DNA of 64,000 nt from the NCBI GenBank assembly GCA_944321865.1, contig CALUMZ010000099.1:1-64000 (forward strand). Reading direction: 5' to 3'. Made by a program: the position numbers and the translations under genes. Origin of the DNA: an uncultured Muribaculaceae bacterium (lineage in GTDB: Bacteria > Bacteroidota > Bacteroidia > Bacteroidales > Muribaculaceae). The notes beneath the pieces are model-generated. The model did not search any database, was not told the DNA's origin, and saw nothing but the letters and a program-made list of their open reading frames with translations. Shown in pieces: positions 17,817 to 26,850 of the stretch; position 1 is the stretch's first letter; every line of letters begins with the position of its first letter.

Positions 17817-18612
17817 AACAGGAATTAAAATAAAAGGGTTGTTGGTTTTGTTTATTATGCTGATAACCATATTGACTTCGTTTGATGCTTATGCAGACGG
17901 GGTGGAAAGCAATCGCAAAGAACGAAATTTCATCAGGAAAGGAAACAGCCTGTATGAACAGAAACGATATGCCGAGACCGAAGTAGAGTGTAAGAAAGCG
18001 CTGGAAGCTAATCCGAATTCAGAATTGGCAACATATAATTTGGCTTTATCATTGTTGAACCAATCGAATGCAAGTAATGCCAAAGACGACAATAACCCGA
18101 CTAAGCAGGCATCTCAAATGTTATCGAATCTTGCCGCTACGACTAGCGATCCTATTCTGGCCTCTAAATCATACTATAATCTTGGAAATATACATTTCCA
18201 ACAAGAGCAATATGACCAAAGTATAGAAATGTACAAAAACTGTTTGAGGCGTAATCCAAACGATGACAATGCGCGTGAAAATTTACGCCTTGCACAAAAG
18301 AAGAAACAACAGCAAGAACAACAGCAGAATAATCAACAAGAACAACAAGACAAGCAGGAACAACAGCAAGACAAACAAAATAAAGATCAAGATCAACAGC
18401 AACAGGATAATAAAGAACAGCAAGATAAAGAACAGGAACAACAGCAAAATCAACAAAACACACAGCAAAATAGTCAGCAAGGCATGAGTCAAGAGAATAT
18501 CGAACAGATATTAAAAGCTATGCAGAATGCCGAGCAGAATACACAACAACGTGTGAAAGAAGAAAATGCCAAAGAAGAGAAGGTGAGGGTGCAAACAGAA
18601 AAAAACTGGTGA
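17806..18612 (+). CDS. batC: TPR protein BatC with Gln/Lys/Asn-rich tract
   Basis: A 268-residue protein starting at MANKTG (17806), inside the end of batB; an upstream ATG at 17737 would add 23 residues overlapping batB. Residues 1-28 look like a signal peptide. Tetratricopeptide repeats cover about 35-160 (NSLYEQKRYAETE..., then YYNLGNIHFQQEQYDQSIEMY). From about residue 165 to 226 the sequence is almost only Q, K, E, D and N, and a short charged tail follows. This matches BatC. The low-complexity region is encoded by CAA/CAG/AAC repeats and could vary in length between strains. Confidence 0.9.
   Translation: MANKTGIKIKGLLVLFIMLITILTSFDAYADGVESNRKERNFIRKGNSLYEQKRYAETEVECKKALEANPNSELATYNLALSLLNQSNASNAKDDNNPTKQASQMLSNLAATTSDPILASKSYYNLGNIHFQQEQYDQSIEMYKNCLRRNPNDDNARENLRLAQKKKQQQEQQQNNQQEQQDKQEQQQDKQNKDQDQQQQDNKEQQDKEQEQQQNQQNTQQNSQQGMSQENIEQILKAMQNAEQNTQQRVKEENAKEEKVRVQTEKNW
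18296..18490 (+). repeat. CAA/CAG/AAC-rich low-complexity tract inside batC
   Basis: About 195 bases of imperfect CAACAGCAAGAACAA-like repeats encode the polar Gln-rich segment of BatC. The opposite strand reads as a long Leu/Ile-rich ORF, which is an artefact of this composition. Confidence 0.8.
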
Positions 18613-18671
18613 TGATAAACCCAAGTCCTTTGTAATTGGCGGAATAATCTCTGTTTTTCCTTTATATTAAA

Positions 18672-20501
18672 ATGGCTATGAATGATATATATAGAATATT
18701 TTTAATTGCGTTAATTACACTGGCAAGCGCAATCCCTGCGATAGCGCAAGTGTCGTTTAAAGTCAATGCCCCACGGCAGGTGATAGAGGGAAACAAGTTT
18801 AATATCACCTTTGTGCTGCGCAATGGCGAGGGGGATTCGTTCAAGGAACCAAAGGTGGAAGGTGCAAACAGATTGTATGCTGCCACATCACACAGTTATG
18901 GCTCGCAGTGGGTTAATGGTGTGAGTACAAGCAGTACGTCGGAAGAATATACCATAACTTACAGGGCTGTCAAGGCCGGCAAATACAATGTGGGTGCAGC
19001 AAAAGTATTGGTCGATGGCAAAGAATATTCGACCGACCCGTTTACTCTTGAAATTCTGCCCCCCGACAAGACCGCTTCGGCACAAGGCAGCGGAAGTAGC
19101 GGCGGTGTACAAATAGACAATTACGACAGTCAGTCGGCCGGAAAACAGGTGAGTGCCAATGATTTGTTCATACGGATAAATTTGTCGAAATCGAGCGCGT
19201 ATGAGCAAGAGGCCGTGGTGTGTACTATAAAGTTGTACACAAAATACCAGATTTCGCAATTCATGCCAACGTTGCAACCGTCGTTCAACGGCTTTTTGAT
19301 AGAGGAATTGCCCATATCTCCCTCGCTTAACAATGTGGAGCATGTGAATGGCCAAAACTACATGGTTGCAGAGCTGAAGAAGTGTATATTGTTCCCTCAA
19401 CAGTCGGGAGAGTTGACCATTACTTCGGGTAATTATGATGTTACGGTGGTTCAATTCGAGAATATCAGAACCATGTTTGGCACAATGCGCCAACCGGTGG
19501 AAAAGCAGTTGTCGGTAAAGTCAAATTCACAAAAAATAAGCATCAAGACACTGCCGACCCCCAAGCCTGCTTCATTTAATGGAGCCGTGGGTAAGTACAC
19601 CGTACAAAGCGAAATCAAGCCACAAGTGTTGAAAACGTATGAGGCAGCAACATTGTCGGTTGTTGTAAAGGGGCAAGGCAATATAAAATACATAAAAGCA
19701 CCACAAATACAGTTCCCGGCACAATTTGACGTTTATGATCCTCAAAATACAGCAAATGCCTCCCCATCGGGAAATAACGTAAGCGGTACCATGACATTTG
19801 AGTATACGTTTATACCTCAATATGTGGGGAAATATGAAATACCGGTTACCGATTTTTCATATTTTGACCCCGCCAAAGGCGAGTATGTTACATTGAGCAT
19901 ACCGGAATATAAACTATCGGTGGCAAAAGGTACGGGTACTGCATCACAGGTTCCTGTCTCAAATGGCATAGAGCGAAAAAATACCGATATATTGCATATT
20001 AAGACAGGGAATCTTAATTTGCAAAAAACGCATGAGTCATTTATTTCCGGTTTCGCTTATTGGTTATGGTATTTAGTGCCGGCTGTAATGTTAACGATAA
20101 TATTGGTATATTACAGGAAGTCGTTGAAAGAACATCAAAATATTGCATTGATGCGTACCAAGCATGCCAATAAGTTGGCAAAAAAGCGCTTGAAACTGGC
20201 TAAAGGTTACATGATGACAAATGATTCTAACAAATTCTTTGGAGAATTGTTGAATGCAATATGGGGATACCTTAGCGATAAACTTGGCATACCTGTATCG
20301 GAATTGAACAAAGAGAATATCTCGGCGGTGTTGGCAGCGAGTGAGGTAGAAAGTGAAATAATTGCCGAACTTATGGATTTGCTTGATAAATGCGAATTTG
20401 CCCAATACGCTCCCGAAATAGCAGATGCAAGCATCAAGGATATGTATGACAGGACAGTTTCATTGATGAATAAACTTGAAAACCTTAAGAAAAAAAGATG
20501 A
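18672..20501 (+). CDS. batD: BatD oxygen-tolerance protein
   Basis: A 609-residue membrane protein with a signal peptide (cleavage after SAIPAIA, residue 24 or so). A large periplasmic part consists of beta-sandwich repeats. A transmembrane helix near residues 460-480 (FAYWLWYLVPAVMLTIILVYY) precedes a cytoplasmic helical domain with the LSDKLGIPVSELN motif also found in the DUF4381-type protein. This is the BatD/DUF11 architecture. The stop overlaps the batE start by four bases, giving tight coupling. It lies about 60 bases after batC. Confidence 0.92.
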   Translation: MAMNDIYRIFLIALITLASAIPAIAQVSFKVNAPRQVIEGNKFNITFVLRNGEGDSFKEPKVEGANRLYAATSHSYGSQWVNGVSTSSTSEEYTITYRAVKAGKYNVGAAKVLVDGKEYSTDPFTLEILPPDKTASAQGSGSSGGVQIDNYDSQSAGKQVSANDLFIRINLSKSSAYEQEAVVCTIKLYTKYQISQFMPTLQPSFNGFLIEELPISPSLNNVEHVNGQNYMVAELKKCILFPQQSGELTITSGNYDVTVVQFENIRTMFGTMRQPVEKQLSVKSNSQKISIKTLPTPKPASFNGAVGKYTVQSEIKPQVLKTYEAATLSVVVKGQGNIKYIKAPQIQFPAQFDVYDPQNTANASPSGNNVSGTMTFEYTFIPQYVGKYEIPVTDFSYFDPAKGEYVTLSIPEYKLSVAKGTGTASQVPVSNGIERKNTDILHIKTGNLNLQKTHESFISGFAYWLWYLVPAVMLTIILVYYRKSLKEHQNIALMRTKHANKLAKKRLKLAKGYMMTNDSNKFFGELLNAIWGYLSDKLGIPVSELNKENISAVLAASEVESEIIAELMDLLDKCEFAQYAPEIADASIKDMYDRTVSLMNKLENLKKKR

Positions 20502-21301
20502 TGATTATGGAAGTAAGAAATAAAATTATGATATTATGCTGTACGTTGGCTTGTATGTTTATATCATACTCTGCAAATGCACAGTCTTTGTCCGAGAAGG
20601 CATCGGAAGCGTATAATAAAGACGACTTTGGCACGGCATTAAAATTATACTTGGACGCAGCAAAAGAAGATGGTACGTCGAGTGAATTGTATTACAACAT
20701 AGGTAATTCATATTACAAACTTGACAAGAATGGAATGGCTATATTGTATTATGAACGAGCCTTATTGCTGGATCCAAACAATAAAGATGCACGCAGCAAT
20801 CTTGAATTTGTCAAAAGCAAGGCAAACTTGAATATCGATACAGGTGCTACATATTGGAAAGATTCACTCGAGGCATCGGTAAAAAGCATGTCTTCTTCAT
20901 TATGGGGGGCTATAGCTGTCATATCATTTATTCTGTTTATCATATTATTGGTGATATATATTTTTGTAGATACTATAATATTAAGGAAAATAGGTTTTTT
21001 CGGGGGCGGGTTGATGCTTATATGCTCAATCGTTGCTAATATTTGTGCCTTTTATGTCAAATCGCAAGCCGAAGCACGCAATCAGGCAATAGTGGTGATC
21101 CCTTCTGCTACGTTGAGCACATCTCCACGCCTTCCAAAGGATAAGACCGAAGAAGCCTTTATGCTTAATGAAGGGGTAAAGGTGGAGATTGTCGATTCTG
21201 TCACAAATACGGTATCGGACAAGAAAGAAAAATGGTATGATGTCAAGGCCGATGAAACTCACCGTGCATGGATAAATGCTGATGCCATTGAGATAATATA
21301 G
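20498..21301 (+). CDS. batE: TPR/SH3-type protein BatE
   Basis: Last gene of the Bat operon, 267 residues. It has a signal peptide (cleavage after SYSANA), TPR repeats (about residues 30-110, SSELYYNIGNSYYKL and AILYYERALLLDPNN), and two transmembrane helices (about 138-160 and 165-188). The C-terminal SH3-like domain has the VEIVDSV...WYDVKADETHRAWI pattern. The order moxR, DUF58, DUF4381, batA-B-C-D-E is complete here. A hairpin (21311-21339) and a bidirectional terminator (21361-21400) follow. Confidence 0.92.
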   Translation: MMIMEVRNKIMILCCTLACMFISYSANAQSLSEKASEAYNKDDFGTALKLYLDAAKEDGTSSELYYNIGNSYYKLDKNGMAILYYERALLLDPNNKDARSNLEFVKSKANLNIDTGATYWKDSLEASVKSMSSSLWGAIAVISFILFIILLVIYIFVDTIILRKIGFFGGGLMLICSIVANICAFYVKSQAEARNQAIVVIPSATLSTSPRLPKDKTEEAFMLNEGVKVEIVDSVTNTVSDKKEKWYDVKADETHRAWINADAIEII

Positions 21302-21309
21302 GAAAGTTA

Positions 21310-21339
21310 AACCCAAATCGATCTGATGTCCGTTTGGGT
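21310..21339. repeat. Hairpin with ACCCAAA/TTTGGGT arms after batE
   Basis: ACCCAAA (21311-21317) and TTTGGGT (21333-21339) are inverted around 15 bases. The left part AACCCAAATCG is identical to 8693-8703, where it also begins a hairpin, suggesting a small dispersed intergenic element. No T-tract follows, so it is not called a terminator. Confidence 0.4.
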
Positions 21340-21360
21340 GTTAATGTTACAATGAATAAC

Positions 21361-21400
21361 AAATGCACCTTGGCCGGAAAGCCAAGGTGCATTTGTTATT
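21361..21400. terminator. Bidirectional terminator between batE and amylomaltase
   Basis: AAATGCACCTTGGC (21361-21374) and GCCAAGGTGCATTT (21381-21394) form a perfect 14-bp stem around six bases. The A/T-rich ends fit termination of both the plus-strand Bat operon and the minus-strand GH77 gene. Confidence 0.85.
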
Positions 21401-21417
21401 GGAATAGAGTTTGTGGG

Positions 21418-24093
21418 TTATCGTCCACTATGATATATCATGTTCTTGATTTTAGTGTTGAACTCTTCGCACGATATTAATTCTTCAATGGTGAGATGCA
21501 TGCGGTATCTCCAGTAGTGAGGAGATACTGCCGGGTTGTTTATTTGTTCTTCTTGCGGATTTTTGCGTCTTAATTTTCCATCGATTGAGAGCCAGTCTTG
21601 TAAAGGCAGAATCGTGAGCATTGCAGGGGAGTTAAGGTGCATGGCTACTATGCGTTCGCAAATCCACGGTTCGGCATAATATGGAGCGTTCCCCCATTCA
21701 TGTAACATATTGTTGAAGAAGTGCTGAGTTTTTTCTCGGTCTTCTTCCCACCATGCTCTAATGCCGGGCATGTCGTGTGTAGATGTTGTACACACCGACA
21801 GATAAGGATATGTCATGGGATTGCCAAATTCCATTTGTGGATCTTTGGGCATACGTTGTATTTCCAATGACAGTATCTTCAATCGGTTCATGACGGCAGG
21901 AACGCAATCGGGAATCATGCCAAGGTCTTCACCGCATACGAGCATGTCGGTTGAGTCGAGCAGAGGCGGAAGTTTCCACATCGCTTTCCCATACCAGAAA
22001 TCATTGTGACGGTGATAAAAGAAGTCGTTGTACAGTCGGTTGAAGCACCAACGTTCATAATCGTTTAGCGAACGGTATATGTATGTGTACTGTGCCGAGA
22101 TGCGTGGGTGATATTTTCCCTTCTGCTCAGAATCTTCGATAAAGAGTACATCGTCGATTAATCCAAGCAATGCATTCTTGAACTTTTCATTCTTTTCGTT
22201 TTGTTCAAGGCTGTTGAAATATTCCACAACTTTTGCTTGTGTGTCATATTCTTCTTTCAATCCGTATCGTCCCGGGGACTTGACGTATAGGAATCGGTTT
22301 TTAGCTTCTTCGGTATATTCACCAAAGAAGTCGTTCAAGAAATAATCCATAATGTATGGAGTGGTCTGCAAATCCTTGTCAAGCCAGAAGTCATATTGGT
22401 TGCGCATCTCATCTTCAGAGAATGGCAGGGCGGGGTAGAAAGTTCCCAAAAGCCCGTGTGTGGCTGTCATTGGGATTTGCCAAATGCGGAAGAACCCGAG
22501 GATGTGATCAATGCGGTAAGCATCAAAGTATTCAGCCATTTTGCGGAAACGATTTTTCCACCATTTGAATCCATCTTTGTTCATCTCTTCCCAATTGTAT
22601 GTGGGAAGCCCCCAATTCTGCCCGAGGATTGAGAAGTCATCGGGCGGTGCACCGGCTTGGCAATCAAGGTTGAACAGTCGGGGATTTTCCCACGCATCGA
22701 CACTTTCGCGGTCAATTCCGATAGGTATGTCTCCTTTTAATACAATACCTTTGGAATGTGCATAGTTGCGCACTTCGCTAAGTTGCTTGTCGAGGTGGTA
22801 TTGTATGAAATAGAAAAAGTATATATCGTGTGAATTTTCCGTACACAATTTATCTATAGTTTTTTCGTCATACGAGGAGTAATATCCCCATTGAGAAAAG
22901 TCGGCAGTCCCTTTTGTGTCTCGCAGGAAGCAAAATGCGGCATAAGGTTTAAGCCAATATTCATTTTTTGATTTAAACTCTTTAAATCCATCGGATTCAA
23001 AAGTTTCGGTGCCATATTGTTCATATAGGTCATGAGCATACTTTAGTTTCCATTCGTTGGCTTGTTCGTAGTCAACTTCGGGAAGGCTGTTTAACTCTAT
23101 GGCTTTTTCCTTATACTGTGCAAGGCGTTCTTCATCGCTAAGTTTGCCAATGGCATCGGGGCGCAAAAACATGGGGTGAAGTGCAAATATGGAGTTTGCA
23201 CTGTAGGGGTACGAGTCGACCCAAGTATGCGTCATTGTTGTATCGTTAATAGGCAATATCTGGATAAATTTCTGCCCCGTAAGTTGTGCCCAATCAATGA
23301 TTTTCTTTAAATCATAGAAGTCTCCGACACCGAAGTCTTCATTTGAGCGCAAAGAGAATACCGGAATTGCCGTACCTGCACCTTTCCAATTTGGCAAAGG
23401 ATTGCAGAATTCGTGTAATGTTATAAATGTCAACCCTTTGCCTATGTTATATGCAACGGGGTCGAAATAACGGTTGTTTCGGTTTTCCCAAGCCACAACT
23501 TCGTGTGTGTCTTTCTTAAGAATAAGGAATTTATATTCAAATGGAGCAGTTATGTCGGCGACATTTATGCTGAAGAACCATTGAGGGAAACTATAATCGT
23601 TTAAGATTAAAGCTCTTTGAGGATTCCATTCTCCAAGGATTTCGCAACTGCCCGATACGGCAAGTGTTTCGTCACGTTTTATTACCGGGGCATTAATGCG
23701 AAATAATATTTCGCCACTGTTCCCAATAATAGGGGTTTTGACTTTTTCTCTCGAAAAAATTCCTTGAGTGAATGCCGAGGAATAAAATGACTTGTCGTCG
23801 GGAGCATCTTGCCAGATGTCATGAATTTCGCAGTCTACCTCATTTGACAGCATCAAGCAGTGCGGTTTGCCAAACTCATGCCTTACGTTTGTGTTGAAAT
23901 CAGACTTTACAATGTAACAATAAGTGAATTCTTTCATCGAGTCGGGAAGAGTCAACGTGTAGGACCACGTACTTATCCCGTCGAAATCCATTTTTATCAA
24001 ATGGTTTTCTTCGTCAGCGATGGAATTACAGCTTACCAAATAAACCGATTCTCCCCAATTGGTTCGGTAATCGATATAAAATGTTAGCTTCAT
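21418..24093 (-). CDS. malQ: 4-alpha-glucanotransferase (amylomaltase, GH77) with N-terminal starch-binding domains
   Basis: Transfers alpha-1,4-glucan chains in maltodextrin or glycogen metabolism in the cytoplasm; no signal peptide is present. At 891 residues it is longer than minimal MalQ because two CBM20-like domains precede the catalytic barrel (residues 1-105 and about 125-225). The GH77 barrel shows the nucleophile Asp in YRIDHILGFF (about residue 528), the acid/base Glu in VCGEDLGM (about 719) and the third carboxylate in STHDMPG (about 771). This CBM20-GH77 form is common in Bacteroidota and plants (DPE2-like). It is transcribed alone, convergent with the Bat operon. Confidence 0.93.
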   Translation of the reverse strand: MKLTFYIDYRTNWGESVYLVSCNSIADEENHLIKMDFDGISTWSYTLTLPDSMKEFTYCYIVKSDFNTNVRHEFGKPHCLMLSNEVDCEIHDIWQDAPDDKSFYSSAFTQGIFSREKVKTPIIGNSGEILFRINAPVIKRDETLAVSGSCEILGEWNPQRALILNDYSFPQWFFSINVADITAPFEYKFLILKKDTHEVVAWENRNNRYFDPVAYNIGKGLTFITLHEFCNPLPNWKGAGTAIPVFSLRSNEDFGVGDFYDLKKIIDWAQLTGQKFIQILPINDTTMTHTWVDSYPYSANSIFALHPMFLRPDAIGKLSDEERLAQYKEKAIELNSLPEVDYEQANEWKLKYAHDLYEQYGTETFESDGFKEFKSKNEYWLKPYAAFCFLRDTKGTADFSQWGYYSSYDEKTIDKLCTENSHDIYFFYFIQYHLDKQLSEVRNYAHSKGIVLKGDIPIGIDRESVDAWENPRLFNLDCQAGAPPDDFSILGQNWGLPTYNWEEMNKDGFKWWKNRFRKMAEYFDAYRIDHILGFFRIWQIPMTATHGLLGTFYPALPFSEDEMRNQYDFWLDKDLQTTPYIMDYFLNDFFGEYTEEAKNRFLYVKSPGRYGLKEEYDTQAKVVEYFNSLEQNEKNEKFKNALLGLIDDVLFIEDSEQKGKYHPRISAQYTYIYRSLNDYERWCFNRLYNDFFYHRHNDFWYGKAMWKLPPLLDSTDMLVCGEDLGMIPDCVPAVMNRLKILSLEIQRMPKDPQMEFGNPMTYPYLSVCTTSTHDMPGIRAWWEEDREKTQHFFNNMLHEWGNAPYYAEPWICERIVAMHLNSPAMLTILPLQDWLSIDGKLRRKNPQEEQINNPAVSPHYWRYRMHLTIEELISCEEFNTKIKNMIYHSGR

Positions 24094-24215
24094 AAGTTAT
24101 TTGATATTAGTTGGATTACAGTGTAGTGAAATTTTTTGATAAAAATAAGCATTTTTGTTGGATATATGGTTCCCTGTCTTCAAAAAACTATGCCTGAGTA
24201 ATTATTTTTGTGAAT

Positions 24216-25331
24216 TCAACGGCCGATAGATTTGGCAAAACGTATACAACTTTTTTGTGCAGGGAAGTACAATGATAATAATGTGTAATTTTCAATTGTG
24301 GCGTAAACGTCATTAACGAAAGGTTTCATCATTGCATCATACCAAACGAGACTGAAGTTGTCGATAAATTGGGTGGGCGATATTTGCCCTTTAAGCATTC
24401 CGCAAGACCAGTCATGATTGTTCACTTTGGCTCCGTCGACATATATTATGTCGTATCCATTGCCGTTGTTCACGAGTGCAATTGTGTATCGGCCTCCAAG
24501 TTTCAACCGGTCTTCACTGAGCTCCTTGTCAAAGAAAGTCCAGAAACCTTCGCAAGGGTCTGTTGATTGCTCGAAATGTTTTTTGAGTGACTGTAGAGTC
24601 CAGTCAGTTCTTAATCGATACTTCATGATTGGGCTGTAGCGTAATGCGATTCGTTCCACGGCAACTTTTGCAGCCGGACCGGCAAACAATCCATATTGGG
24701 CGTTGGGCGCATATATGATATCATTATATTGTGCTATATAGCGTAAAGATTTGTTTCCGATGGCAATGGATGTTGTATTTCCGTCGTATTCGACATTGAG
24801 TGTGTTGTACCCGTCATACAGGTTAACGTTATCATTCAGGTCCAGAGTTTTCAGTATTGTCATTGAAGCATTGGATACCTTTACGATATTCACACTCATA
24901 TAACGATTATCGAATAAATCGTCATGAGGATTTGAGTTATGGCAATTCAGTAGCACGGCATAAAAATTTTCCTCGTTGGTATAACCCCATACTATGCCAT
25001 GTGTCGTTTCTGATGTTTTTTTAATTGTGTTGTCATTAAGGTCGGTGTACTCGTAATGTTTGTTTTCTTGGTTGTTTAGGTTTGCAAACCGCACATAAAA
25101 CTTAAATTTATTAATCCCCGTTGATATTGTGTCGGTGATTATAATGTCTTTAGAGAATTTGTTGTCTATGATGAGACGTTTGTCTGAAATATGCACATTG
25201 CAGCTTTCATGCGATTCAGCCTGCTGCATAAATGGACTGAAATCGTTTAGGTAAGTCGAATAGTGGCTCTGTGCAAATGTTAACGAGCATGTTATGAAAA
25301 AAGTAATTATTGTAGATATTAGCCTTGTCAT
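24216..25331 (-). CDS. Secreted protein of unknown function, possible lectin-like fold
   Basis: A 371-residue product from MTRLISTII (ATG at 25331). A longer reading from 25430 would start upstream of the -7 box at 25358-25365, so it is rejected. Residues 1-20 form a signal peptide ending SLTFAQS. The first ~230 residues of the mature part are beta-rich and resemble concanavalin/DUF1080-type jelly rolls (GIVWGYTNEENFYAVLL, later YGLFAGPAAKVAVERI). The C-terminal ~130 residues form a second domain (GRYTIALVNNGNGYDIIYVDGAK). No catalytic motif is recognised. The role is unknown; the periplasm or cell surface is the likely location. Confidence 0.75.
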   Translation of the reverse strand: MTRLISTIITFFITCSLTFAQSHYSTYLNDFSPFMQQAESHESCNVHISDKRLIIDNKFSKDIIITDTISTGINKFKFYVRFANLNNQENKHYEYTDLNDNTIKKTSETTHGIVWGYTNEENFYAVLLNCHNSNPHDDLFDNRYMSVNIVKVSNASMTILKTLDLNDNVNLYDGYNTLNVEYDGNTTSIAIGNKSLRYIAQYNDIIYAPNAQYGLFAGPAAKVAVERIALRYSPIMKYRLRTDWTLQSLKKHFEQSTDPCEGFWTFFDKELSEDRLKLGGRYTIALVNNGNGYDIIYVDGAKVNNHDWSCGMLKGQISPTQFIDNFSLVWYDAMMKPFVNDVYATIENYTLLSLYFPAQKSCIRFAKSIGR

Positions 25332-25357
25332 ATTGGATTTAGATGTGGTATATTGGA

Positions 25358-25365
25358 CAAAGGTA
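25358..25365 (-). promoter_or_regulatory. -7 element of the secreted-protein gene
   Basis: TACCTTTG on the minus strand fits TAnnTTTG and lies 27 bases before the ATG at 25331. A clear -33 box is not seen. Its position decides the start codon of the gene. Confidence 0.5.
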
Positions 25366-25484
25366 ATAAAAAACTGATTTTGTGAAATAACATATAATGG
25401 TTGCATATATGAAATTTTTAGATAGAGCACAGGCTTTCTATTGTATATAATGATATAACGGAAACTCTTTATAAGAAAAAATTG

Positions 25485-25492
25485 TATCTTTG
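25485..25492 (+). promoter_or_regulatory. -7 element of the LysE-type exporter gene
   Basis: TATCTTTG fits the -7 consensus, 26 bases before the ATG at 25518. The -33 region is weak (no TTTG at the expected spacing). Confidence 0.5.
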
Positions 25493-25517
25493 CATAAGAA
25501 CAGAGAAACGTATATAA

Positions 25518-26159
25518 ATGGAGTTATTCCTATACATAATATTGCGAGGTTTTGCAATAGGTGTCTTGATTTCTGCTCCAATGGGGCCGGTGGGCGTGTT
25601 GTGTATACAACGTACATTAAACAAGGGCCGGTGGGCCGGTTTTTATACCGGATTGGGTGCGGCTGCTTCTGATTTGTTGTATTCGCTGTTAGCCGGATTG
25701 GGCCTGTCGATGGTTATCGATTTCATTGAGACGAATCAGAATCCGTTACAAATAGCCGGAAGTATAGTGTTGCTTATATTTGCAATATATTTATTGAGGC
25801 GGAATCCCGTAAGGGAGTTGAAGAAATTGCGAGATAAAAAGAAAAATTATGTACAAGATTTAATCACCGGATTTTTGTTTACTGTTTCCAATCCGTTGAT
25901 TTTGTTTTTGATAATAGGCCTGTTTGCGCGGTTTAACTTTATGTTGCCGGATTATAGCATATATCACTATATGTTAGGCTATCTGTTCATATTTGTCGGA
26001 GCCATATCATGGTGGTTTGTAATTACACTATTTGTAAATGCAGTTAGGGCTCATTTTAATTTGCGCAGTATGTGGCTTGTAAACAGGATTATAGGCGCTA
26101 TAATTTTAATTATGTCGCTTGTCGGATTGGCTATGGGAGTAAATAATTATATATCATAG
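25518..26159 (+). CDS. LysE/RhtB-family amino-acid exporter
   Basis: A 213-residue integral membrane protein with about six hydrophobic helices. It has the LysE-family N-terminal signature GVLISAPMGPVGVLCIQRTLNKGRWAGFYTGLGAA (residues 13-47) and the conserved SNPL segment near residue 125. Members export amino acids such as lysine, threonine or homoserine; the substrate here is not predictable. It is followed after 23 bases by a CBM9-like gene, possibly co-transcribed. Confidence 0.88.
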   Translation: MELFLYIILRGFAIGVLISAPMGPVGVLCIQRTLNKGRWAGFYTGLGAAASDLLYSLLAGLGLSMVIDFIETNQNPLQIAGSIVLLIFAIYLLRRNPVRELKKLRDKKKNYVQDLITGFLFTVSNPLILFLIIGLFARFNFMLPDYSIYHYMLGYLFIFVGAISWWFVITLFVNAVRAHFNLRSMWLVNRIIGAIILIMSLVGLAMGVNNYIS

Positions 26160-26182
26160 GATAACGAAAAAGAAAAAATGTC

Positions 26183-26839
26183 ATGGAAAAAATCAACGAA
26201 ATTAATGTGAAATATTTTCCTCAATTAAATGATATAAGGATTGAAGAAGTTGGCGATTTTTTGGAATTAGAAGCTGAAAAATATTCAATAGCGTGTAGGA
26301 ATTGGGCCGATGAATATCCGTACCACCCTGTTACGATTTTTACCATCGGAAGATCAGACAGTGCAATATTCATAGATTTTTTTGTCAGAGGAAATTATCT
26401 GCGTGCAGTAAATTATAAGAATAATTCACCCGTTGCCGATGACAGTTGTGTGGAATTTTTCATGAAGTTGCCTGATAGCAAAGAATACTGGAATTTTGAA
26501 TTTAATTGTATTGGTACTGTGAATGCTTCTCATCGTGTTGAACGAACTTCCCCCACACGTTTAACCGATGAAGAAATATCAACTATAAGGCGTTATGCCT
26601 CGTGCGGAACACGTCCTTTTGAGGAAATGGAAGGAGTGTTTGCTTGGAATCTCACAGTGGCGATTCCATATTCATTAATAGGAATTGATGCATCTAATCT
26701 GCCTGATTACATACTTGGCAATTTTTATAAATGTGGGGCGAAGATGAGTTTGCCACATTATTTAAGTTGGGCTCCGATAAATACACCCACCCCCGATTTC
26801 CATCGTCCGGAATTCTTCGGTAAAATAAATTTGGTATAA
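26183..26839 (+). CDS. CBM9-like carbohydrate-binding domain protein
   Basis: A 218-residue protein consisting of one family-9-like carbohydrate-binding/DOMON-type beta-sandwich. Recognisable pieces are the strand set DSAIFIDFFVRGNYLRAVN, the DDSCVEFFMKL motif near residue 90 and the C-terminal HYLSWAPINTPTPDFHRPEFFGKI. There is no signal peptide and no catalytic partner domain, so it appears cytoplasmic. Such stand-alone proteins are common in Bacteroidales and their ligand is unknown. It sits 23 bases after the LysE gene on the same strand. Confidence 0.8.
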   Translation: MEKINEINVKYFPQLNDIRIEEVGDFLELEAEKYSIACRNWADEYPYHPVTIFTIGRSDSAIFIDFFVRGNYLRAVNYKNNSPVADDSCVEFFMKLPDSKEYWNFEFNCIGTVNASHRVERTSPTRLTDEEISTIRRYASCGTRPFEEMEGVFAWNLTVAIPYSLIGIDASNLPDYILGNFYKCGAKMSLPHYLSWAPINTPTPDFHRPEFFGKINLV

Positions 26840-26850
26840 GAACGTAAATA

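Noticed and set aside
18283-18492. Minus-strand ORF made almost only of Leu and Ile
   Set aside because: It is the complement of the Gln-rich repeat tract of batC, a pure composition artefact.
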